Positions 1 to 5,360 of a stretch of 5,360 bases of DNA are shown in pieces. Position numbers and translations under genes: made by a program. The first letter of the stretch is position 1, and the number at the start of each line of letters is the position of its first letter. A model generated the notes under the pieces. The model was not told the DNA's origin, did not search any database, and worked only from the letters and a program-made list of their open reading frames with translations. This DNA is from Acidobacteriaceae bacterium (GTDB lineage Bacteria > Acidobacteriota > Terriglobia > Terriglobales > Acidobacteriaceae): positions 1-5,360 of the forward strand of contig JASIJX010000292.1 of NCBI GenBank assembly GCA_030049955.1, read 5' to 3'.

Positions 1-722
1 AGCAGAGCTTTGATGCCGTCCGTAAGTTGAATTTCGCCGCCGGCGCCGGGCTTGGTCTGTTCGAGAAGAGCAAAGACGCGCGGCGTCAGAACATAACGGC
101 CGATGATGGCCTGGTTCGAGGGCGCGTCTTCCAGCTTTGGCTTCTCCACCATCCCAGTGCAGTTGTAGATGCGCGGATTCTGCTTGTCCTGCGCGCCAGC
201 AAGCACGCCGTATGCGCTGATGGCCGGCCCGTCGATGGTCATGGTGGCGAGCACCGACCCGTTCTTTTCGTTGAACACGTCGATCATCTGCTTGAGGCAG
301 GGCGGGTTTGCGTCGATTACGTCGTCGGGAAGAATGACCGCGAACGGTTCATCGCCGACCAGGTCCTTCGCGCAAAGGACTGCGTGGCCGAGGCCGAGCG
401 GTTCCTTCTGGCGGACATAGCTGACGCGGGCCATGTTGGCGACCTCGCGCGAGAGTTTCAGCAACTCGTGCTTGCCGCGGCGCTCGAGCGTGGCGTCGAG
501 CTCGAAGCTGATGTCGAAGTGGTCTTCCATCGCGCTTTTGCCGCGGCCGGTGACGATGATGATGTGCTCGATACCCGAAGCGAGAGCCTCTTCCACGCCA
601 TACTGGATGATCGGCTTGTCGACCAGTGCCAGCATCTCCTTGGCGATGACTTTGGTGGCAGGCAGGAAGCGCGTGCCCAAACCCCCGGCGGGGAAGACTG
701 CCTTCCGTACGCGATTGCTCAT
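1..722 (-). CDS. galU: UTP-glucose-1-phosphate uridylyltransferase GalU (3' end cut by window edge)
   Basis: This cytoplasmic enzyme makes UDP-glucose and pyrophosphate from UTP and glucose-1-phosphate, supplying glucosyl units for surface polysaccharides, glycolipids and galactose metabolism. The visible 240 residues form the nucleotidyltransferase (Rossmann-like) core. The N-terminal loop FPAGGLGTRFLPATK (residues 10-24) binds the nucleotide, followed by KEM (28-30) and VDKPIIQY (34-41). DHFDISFEL lies at 67-75 and GLGHAVLCA at 110-118. LPDD at 131-134 is the likely metal and sugar-phosphate region, VEKP at 192-195 holds the conserved lysine (K194), and GAGGEIQLTD at 226-235 is the family signature near the C-terminal side. 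Bacterial GalU is usually about 290-300 residues, so about 50 are missing beyond position 1. The ATG at 722 is chosen because AGGAG precedes it and no other in-frame ATG, GTG or TTG occurs in the gap upstream. One oddity is alanine at residue 27, where the family normally has proline (KxxPKEM). Paralogues such as RfbA-type thymidylyltransferases fit less well, because the GLGTRFLPATK and DHFD blocks are typical of GalU. Confidence 0.95.
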   Translation of the reverse strand, partial: MSNRVRKAVFPAGGLGTRFLPATKVIAKEMLALVDKPIIQYGVEEALASGIEHIIIVTGRGKSAMEDHFDISFELDATLERRGKHELLKLSREVANMARVSYVRQKEPLGLGHAVLCAKDLVGDEPFAVILPDDVIDANPPCLKQMIDVFNEKNGSVLATMTIDGPAISAYGVLAGAQDKQNPRIYNCTGMVEKPKLEDAPSNQAIIGRYVLTPRVFALLEQTKPGAGGEIQLTDGIKAL

Positions 723-727
723 TCGTT

Positions 728-732
728 CTCCT
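728..732 (-). promoter_or_regulatory. Ribosome binding site of galU
   Basis: On the minus strand the sequence AGGAG is followed by five bases (AACGA) and then the ATG at 722. This is a near-ideal Shine-Dalgarno with normal spacing, and it fixes the galU start. Strong independent initiation fits a gene separated from its upstream neighbour by 94 bp. Confidence 0.8.
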
Positions 733-800
733 GATTTGACTGCAGAAGCGCACGCCTCAACGGGATATCGGGCGCGTCCTAAGTATGATGCGCGGAACGT

Positions 801-840
801 AAAAATTGTACGCTTTCTAGAGCGTGGGCGAATTGTCGCC
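801..840 (-). terminator. Two small hairpins and a T5 run at the end of the DUF885 gene (weak terminator candidate)
   Basis: Reading the minus strand, GGCGA-CAAT-TCGCC (836-840 with 827-831) forms a perfect 5-bp stem with a four-base loop. It is followed by ACGCT-CTAGAA-AGCGT (821-825 with 810-814), a second perfect 5-bp stem whose loop contains the TAG stop codon. Four bases later comes TTTTT (801-805). The layout resembles an intrinsic terminator, but both stems are short and the T run is brief and displaced. Any termination is therefore likely to be partial, and the structure could equally be an accident of local GC-rich sequence. Confidence 0.25.
805..832 (-). promoter_or_regulatory. Weak sigma70-like promoter candidate for galU
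   Basis: On the minus strand TACAAT (805-810) matches the -10 consensus at five of six bases. It is preceded at 16 bp by TTCGCC (827-832), which matches the -35 consensus at only three of six. Transcription from it would begin near 797 and leave a leader of roughly 75 bases before galU. The -35 half lies inside the end of the upstream coding region and overlaps a small hairpin, so this may be chance. Nothing better is visible in the 94-bp gap. Confidence 0.2.
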
Positions 841-2577
841 GAGCATGGCCTCACGCACGATTTTGACCGGCGGAAAACCCTGGCGCAGAAAATCGTCGTG
901 AAATTTCTCAAGCGAGAAAGCCGCACCCTCGCGCTTTTCGACGTCCGCACGCAGCTTCATGATCTGGAGCTTGCCGAGCGTGTAGTAAAGGTATGTCGGA
1001 TCGCCAGCGCCGCGTTTGGTTTCGACCTCGGCGACTTCTTTCGACTGGTAGCCTTCCTTCTGGAAGAACTCCTCGGCTTGTTCCATAGTCATATTGCCGG
1101 TGTGCATCTCAATCCCGACGATGAAGCGGGCATTGCGCAGCAGCGCATCCTGTAACTGTCCGAGACGCAGCAGCTTCGACTCGCGCTCATCTTTGGCTCC
1201 CACACCCGGCCGCCCGTAGCCCTCGTCGAGCATCATCTGCTCACAATAGTGTGCCCAGCCTTCGATATCTGTATTAGCTCCAAGCAGCTTGCGCACCTTG
1301 CTTGGCGCCTGCGGCAGCCACAGGAATTGCACGTAGTGGCCTGGATACGCCTCATGCACGGCGGTCGAGATGATTGTGCCGATGTTGAACGAGTGCATGT
1401 AGCCCTCGACCTCGGCAGGTGTCATCCCGGGATCGGGTAGCGTGACGTTGAAATACGCTTCAGTGGCGTGGGTTTCGTAGGGACCGGGCGTGTCCATGCT
1501 GGCGGTGGTGGTGGCGCGCATGAAGGGCGGCGTCTCTTCGAGAATCGGCTGCACGTTCGAGGGAATAGTAACGATGTGATTGGCTCGAATGAAATCGATG
1601 AGGCCGTTAAAAGTGGAGCTGAAAGCATTCAGGAGCTGATCGGGAGCAGGGTGATCCTCGTCAAGCTCGAGCAGGACGCGGCGCGGGTCCTTGCCCGGTT
1701 CGAGCTGTGCGGCAACGGTCTTGAACTGCTCCTGGTTCTTGCGCAGATCGCCCCAGCCGATTTCGAGAAGCTTGTCGAGGGGAATATCGACCATTTCATC
1801 GTATTCGAGCTTTTTGCGGAAGGCGTCAGCGCCGATCCGAAAGTCGCCATTGGACCGCGGCAGCAGATCAGTTTCGAGCCAGTGTTGGTAGCCCTGCAAA
1901 GAACTGATGACGGCGGCGTTGGTTTGTGCGAACTCCGATTTCAGCGCGGGATCTTTGGCTGCGGCAAAGGCTTCCGGTACATCGTGCTGAAAGAAAGTGA
2001 TGATGTCGGGCAGTTGCTCGATTGCGATTTCAGTGAAGACGCGCGGCGGGTCCTGGAGATTGACGCGTGCCGCAGCGAGCTGCGCCGGCATCTGTTTTTC
2101 GCGGGCGATGAGTGACCGCAGGCGGTCGTCAACCGGCGCGAAATCACGCTCCATCAGAACAAACACGCCGTTGGCGCAGGCGCTTGAGTAATTATCGGCA
2201 TTCTTTTGCCAGGGCCGGATAGTTTCTAGCGTAAGCAGTTGCGAACGGATATTGGCCAGGACGATTTCTCGGTCGCTGCGTGGAACGAAGTTTTCGCGGG
2301 AACTGTCAGGCTCAATGGCTTCAATGCGCCGTTCGAACTCGTGCAGCGCGGCGATCTGAGCGTCGATTGCCTGGCGCGAATAGTCTTCAAGCTGGCCATC
2401 GTACTGATGGAAGCCCGCCATAGTGCCGGCGCTCGGCGCATAGCGAAAATACACCTGGTCAAAATACTCGTCGGAAACCTTTGCGAACTGCTGCTTCCAG
2501 TCGGGTGTCGCGGCAGAGAGGGGACTTGCTGCTGCCATAGATACTCCAATCGCAGTAAGGGCTATGAGCGTCTTCAT
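817..2577 (-). CDS. Exported DUF885-family protein, putative metallopeptidase
   Basis: The gene is complete at 586 residues, a usual length for DUF885 (PF05960) proteins. The N-terminus looks like a Sec signal peptide: MKT, a hydrophobic stretch at residues 4-17, then SPLSAA, with likely cleavage after A22 or A23. No lipobox cysteine is seen, so a soluble periplasmic or secreted product is expected. The body is largely helical and acidic. The signature HEAYPGH at 408-414 gives two histidines and a glutamate, as in zinc-dependent peptidases, but with PG between them instead of the classical HExxH spacing. EGWAHYCEQ at 439-447 offers E439 or E446 as a possible third metal ligand. Near the C-terminus GDPTYLYYTLGKLQ (525-538) matches the conserved tail block of the family. 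The likely role is peptide hydrolysis outside the cytoplasm, but the substrate cannot be told from sequence. The ATG at 2577 is supported by the signal peptide beginning there and by GAGGA just upstream. The gene lies 30 bp after mfd and is probably co-transcribed with it. Confidence 0.88.
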   Translation of the reverse strand: MKTLIALTAIGVSMAAASPLSAATPDWKQQFAKVSDEYFDQVYFRYAPSAGTMAGFHQYDGQLEDYSRQAIDAQIAALHEFERRIEAIEPDSSRENFVPRSDREIVLANIRSQLLTLETIRPWQKNADNYSSACANGVFVLMERDFAPVDDRLRSLIAREKQMPAQLAAARVNLQDPPRVFTEIAIEQLPDIITFFQHDVPEAFAAAKDPALKSEFAQTNAAVISSLQGYQHWLETDLLPRSNGDFRIGADAFRKKLEYDEMVDIPLDKLLEIGWGDLRKNQEQFKTVAAQLEPGKDPRRVLLELDEDHPAPDQLLNAFSSTFNGLIDFIRANHIVTIPSNVQPILEETPPFMRATTTASMDTPGPYETHATEAYFNVTLPDPGMTPAEVEGYMHSFNIGTIISTAVHEAYPGHYVQFLWLPQAPSKVRKLLGANTDIEGWAHYCEQMMLDEGYGRPGVGAKDERESKLLRLGQLQDALLRNARFIVGIEMHTGNMTMEQAEEFFQKEGYQSKEVAEVETKRGAGDPTYLYYTLGKLQIMKLRADVEKREGAAFSLEKFHDDFLRQGFPPVKIVREAMLGDNSPTL

Positions 2578-2580
2578 CGG

Positions 2581-2585
2581 TCCTC
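2581..2585 (-). promoter_or_regulatory. Ribosome binding site of the DUF885 gene
   Basis: On the minus strand GAGGA is followed by CCG and the ATG at 2577. The spacing is a little short but workable. It lies within the 30-bp gap after the mfd stop codon, which has no room for a convincing terminator plus promoter, supporting translation from a shared mfd transcript. Confidence 0.6.
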
Positions 2586-2607
2586 GCCGTATTCCTGCCT
2601 TACTGTA

Positions 2608-5360
2608 TCAGGCGTTCACTGGAGAAGGCGCTAGATTCCCAAGCAATTCACGAATTTCGAGCAGCACTTCGTCGGGGCGCGTGGCGGCGAGCGGAAATTT
2701 GAGCACGCCCTGCGGCGTGAACTGCGCGCCGCGCTTGGCGTTGCGCGCGATCAGGCGCATGAGTTGCTGAGGATCGATCGGTGCATTTTCTGCAAAGCGA
2801 ATCTGCAACTCGGCGCGCTTGCGGTCGATCTGCGCGATGCCCAGGCGTTCGCATTCGAGGCGCAGCATCGCTGCTTCGAGCAGGTAGACGGTGGCGTCGG
2901 GCGGCGCGCCATAGCGGTCTTCCATCTCCGCGCGGACTTCGTTGACAGCGGCTTCGCTGTTGGCTCCGGCGATCTTCTTGTAAAGGCGCAGGCGCTGGTT
3001 TTCCTCCGGCACGTAGCTCTCGTCGATGCGCAGGGCGATGCCGAGATTGAGCTGCGTGGCCGGGCGCTCTTCAGCGGCTTCGCCCTTCATTTCCTTCACC
3101 GCTGCCTCAAGCATCGAGGTGTACAGCTCGAAACCAACAGCCTCGATGTGGCCGCTCTGCTCTCCGCCGAGCATGTTGCCGGCGCCGCGCAACTCGAGGT
3201 CGAGCGCGGCGATCTTGAATCCTGCGCCCAGATCGCTGAACTCCTTGAGCGCGGCAAGCCGCCGGCGTGCGATCTCGGTCAGCTCGGTGTCCTGCGGGAT
3301 GAGCAGGTAGGCATAGGCACGCCGGTTCGACCGGCCCACGCGGCCACGGAGCTGGTAGAGCTCGCTCAGGCCGTGGCGGTCTGCGCGGTTGATGAGGATG
3401 GTGTTGGCGAGCGGAATGTCCAGGCCGTTTTCAATGATTGTCGTGGCCACGAGCACGTCATATTCATGATGCATGAAGGCAAGCATCACGCGCTCCAACT
3501 CCGACTCACCCATTTGTCCGTGACCGACGACGACGCGCGCGGCTGGCACCAGCTCCTGGATGCGCGCTGCGATTTCATAAATTGACTCAACGCGGTTGTG
3601 GACGAAGTAGATCTGACCGCCGCGCTCGAGCTCAAGCTCAATGGCAGAGCGGATGAGCTTTTCGTCGAATTTGGCAACGACGGTCTGGATCGCCATGCGG
3701 TCTTTGGGCGGCGTTTCGATGACGCTCATATCGCGCAGGCCGACGAGCGACATGTGCAGCGTGCGCGGAATGGGCGTGGCGCTCATGGCGAGCACGTCGA
3801 TCTCCTTGCGCATCTGCTTGAGCCGCTCCTTGTGGCGAACGCCGAAGCGCTGCTCCTCATCGACGATGAGCAGGCCCAGATCCTGAAATTTGATGTCTTT
3901 CGACAGCAGGCGGTGCGTGCCGATGAGGACATCGACCTTGCCGGTCTCAACGCGCTCGACGATCTCCTTTTGTTCTTTCGCCGTGCGGAAGCGCGAGATC
4001 ATCTCGACGTGAATGGGGAACTGGGAGAAGCGCCGCTTAAAGGTTTCAAAGTGCTGGAAGCTGAGCACAGTAGTGGGCGTGAGCACCGCGACCTGCTTGC
4101 CGTCCTGCACGGCTTTGAAGGCAGCGCGCATCGCCACTTCTGTTTTGCCATAGCCCACGTCGCCACACAGCAGCCTGTCCATCGGCGTGGGCGACTCCAT
4201 GTCCTGCTTGATCGCGCTGATGGCGGTGAGCTGATCGTCGGTTTCGTTGTAGTCGAAAGCATCTTCGAACTCGCGCTGGAACTCGTTGTCCGGTGCGAAG
4301 GCGGTGCCTTCAGCGGTGTGGCGCTGGGCGTAAAGCTTGAGCAACTCGCCGGCCATGTCCTGCATGGCCTTGCGCACGCGCTGCTTGGTCTTCGCCCACT
4401 GCTGCGAGCCGAGCCTGTTGAGGATGGGCGCGGGGCCGGAGTCGGTGGAGCGGTATTTCTGGATCAGGTCGAGGCGCGTGAGCGGAACGTATAGCTTGGC
4501 CTGTTCGGCGAATTCGAGGATCATGAATTCGACCGAGAGGCCGTCCTGCACGATTTCCTTCAGGCCCTGGTACTGCGCAATGCCATGCTCAACGTGGACG
4601 ACGAAGTCGCCGATCGAGAGATCGCGGAAGTCGGAGACGAAGGCAGCGGTTTTGGAGCGCTTGGGCGCAGGACGCGCGGCGATGTCGGCCTCGTCGGAGA
4701 GATCATTGGCGCCGAACAGGATAAGAGGAGACTCGGCAAAGCTGACGCCGGCAGCGATGGGCGAGCGGACGATGACAGGTACACGCAGATCGCTGGCCAG
4801 GTAGCTTGCTTCCTCGAGTATGGTTTCGCCGGGATGGGCAATGCGGCTGCCGAAGCGATAGGGAATCTGATACTCACGCAGGACGGTGGCAAGCCGCTCG
4901 ACTTCGCCCTGGTTGGGTGCTGCGAGGATGATGCGCGTATCCATCTGCATGAGCGAGCGCAACTGCTCAGTGAGCGCAGGGATCGAGCCGTGAAAGCGCA
5001 ACGTGGGGCGCGTGGGGATCTCAATCTCGCCGAGGGTAGCGTCTTCATCGATGACATCGACCGCGCCGAGCTGATCGAGATCAAGCCCGAAGTGCGACTG
5101 GAGCGCGGCTTGCAGGACTTCAGGCCGTAGATAAATGTCTTCTGGCCGAATGAGCGCGCCAACGCCGGAGCGTTCATGGCGCTGCTCCACCTTATTCCAC
5201 CAGCGCTCAATCTGGTTGCGCACCATGGCGGGCTCGTCCACGAAAAGCGCGCAGCGGGGCAGAAGCGTAAGCAGAGATTTTTCCGCGCCTGCGACCGGGA
5301 TGAAAAACTCCCAGCCGGGGAAAACGCTGACGCCGGCCGCAGCTGCGTTTTCCTCGGCCA
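2608..5360 (-). CDS. mfd: Transcription-repair coupling factor Mfd (N-terminal part beyond window edge)
   Basis: Mfd is a cytoplasmic ATP-driven DNA translocase. It pushes RNA polymerase stalled at lesions off the template and recruits UvrA for nucleotide excision repair. The frame is open from 5360 to the TGA at 2608, giving 916 visible residues. Full proteins run to about 1150, so roughly the first 230 (the start of the UvrB-like module) are missing. A GTG at 5241 is internal: family-like sequence (FPGWEFF, then CALFVDEP) runs across it. Numbering from the first full codon at the edge, the RNA-polymerase-interacting domain spans about 241-310 ([27 protein letters not shown]). The RecG-like helicase core follows. 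It contains Walker [10 protein letters not shown] (399-407), DEEQ (500-503), SATPIPRT (526-533), motif [13 protein letters not shown] (638-649) and motif [11 protein letters not shown] (669-677). The translocation (TRG) motif, with [19 protein letters not shown], lies at about 698-734. The C-terminal regulatory domain occupies about 760-916. RecG is excluded by the polymerase-interacting and C-terminal domains. All visible catalytic motifs are intact. Confidence 0.97.
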   Translation of the reverse strand, partial: AEENAAAAGVSVFPGWEFFIPVAGAEKSLLTLLPRCALFVDEPAMVRNQIERWWNKVEQRHERSGVGALIRPEDIYLRPEVLQAALQSHFGLDLDQLGAVDVIDEDATLGEIEIPTRPTLRFHGSIPALTEQLRSLMQMDTRIILAAPNQGEVERLATVLREYQIPYRFGSRIAHPGETILEEASYLASDLRVPVIVRSPIAAGVSFAESPLILFGANDLSDEADIAARPAPKRSKTAAFVSDFRDLSIGDFVVHVEHGIAQYQGLKEIVQDGLSVEFMILEFAEQAKLYVPLTRLDLIQKYRSTDSGPAPILNRLGSQQWAKTKQRVRKAMQDMAGELLKLYAQRHTAEGTAFAPDNEFQREFEDAFDYNETDDQLTAISAIKQDMESPTPMDRLLCGDVGYGKTEVAMRAAFKAVQDGKQVAVLTPTTVLSFQHFETFKRRFSQFPIHVEMISRFRTAKEQKEIVERVETGKVDVLIGTHRLLSKDIKFQDLGLLIVDEEQRFGVRHKERLKQMRKEIDVLAMSATPIPRTLHMSLVGLRDMSVIETPPKDRMAIQTVVAKFDEKLIRSAIELELERGGQIYFVHNRVESIYEIAARIQELVPAARVVVGHGQMGESELERVMLAFMHHEYDVLVATTIIENGLDIPLANTILINRADRHGLSELYQLRGRVGRSNRRAYAYLLIPQDTELTEIARRRLAALKEFSDLGAGFKIAALDLELRGAGNMLGGEQSGHIEAVGFELYTSMLEAAVKEMKGEAAEERPATQLNLGIALRIDESYVPEENQRLRLYKKIAGANSEAAVNEVRAEMEDRYGAPPDATVYLLEAAMLRLECERLGIAQIDRKRAELQIRFAENAPIDPQQLMRLIARNAKRGAQFTPQGVLKFPLAATRPDEVLLEIRELLGNLAPSPVNA

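Noticed and set aside
27..734. A 235-residue plus-strand open frame opposite galU.
   Set aside because: It is antisense to clear GalU sequence and its translation shows no recognisable domain. It is best read as a coding shadow.
349..753. A 134-residue minus-strand open frame overlapping the start of galU in another frame.
   Set aside because: It is arginine- and proline-rich with no family resemblance. The overlapping frame has the Shine-Dalgarno and all the GalU motifs.
433..2115. Plus-strand open frames at 433-1155 and 1468-2115.
   Set aside because: The first runs across galU, the gap and the end of the DUF885 gene. The second lies opposite the middle of the DUF885 gene. Neither shows a domain or a plausible gene context, and both follow from codon bias on the real coding strand.
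2594..2615. Possible inverted repeat GCCT...AGGC at the end of mfd.
   Set aside because: Only four base pairs form, with a nine-base loop and no T run after it, so it does not support a terminator.
2764..5130. Three long plus-strand open frames opposite mfd (2764-3585, 3598-4494, 4585-5130), all in the same frame.
   Set aside because: Their codons are exact reverse complements of mfd codons, so a stop appears only where mfd uses TTA, CTA or TCA. GC-rich genes rarely use those codons. The translations are low-complexity and resemble no family I know, while the minus strand encodes unmistakable Mfd motifs.
5239..5241. GTG at 5241 as the mfd start codon.
   Set aside because: The frame stays open to the window edge, and the 39 residues upstream look like normal Mfd sequence. 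This is an internal valine codon.

Overview
This window looks like ordinary chromosomal core-gene sequence from a moderately GC-rich bacterium. The Mfd and GalU sequences read most like those of Acidobacteriota (class Terriglobia and relatives). That placement is my impression from family resemblance, not a computed result. All three genes lie on the minus strand, so transcription runs from high to low coordinates. Two of them are cut by the window edges.

In transcription order, the first gene is mfd (window edge at 5360 down to 2608). It encodes the transcription-repair coupling factor and lacks only its N-terminal part. After a 30-bp gap comes a complete 586-residue gene (2577 to 817) for a probably exported DUF885-family protein with a HEAYPGH motif of metallopeptidase type. 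After a further 94 bp comes galU (722 down to the edge at 1), encoding UTP-glucose-1-phosphate uridylyltransferase and lacking about its last 50 residues.

The short mfd-DUF885 gap, with a ribosome binding site but no visible terminator, suggests co-transcription. The 94-bp gap before galU is less clear. It holds a good Shine-Dalgarno, two small hairpins around the upstream stop codon followed by a T5 run, and a weak promoter-like pair of hexamers. galU could therefore be read through from upstream or transcribed separately. The three products act in unrelated processes: DNA repair coupled to transcription, probable envelope peptide hydrolysis, and UDP-glucose supply for surface polysaccharides. 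No functional pathway links them.

I found no RNA gene, mobile element, CRISPR array or long repeat. No stretch longer than 300 bases lacks a gene. Long plus-strand open frames opposite mfd and the DUF885 gene are explained as coding shadows. I see no convincing novel system here. The points most worth a second look are the DUF885 protein with its active-site motif and position, and a substitution in the nucleotide-binding loop of GalU.
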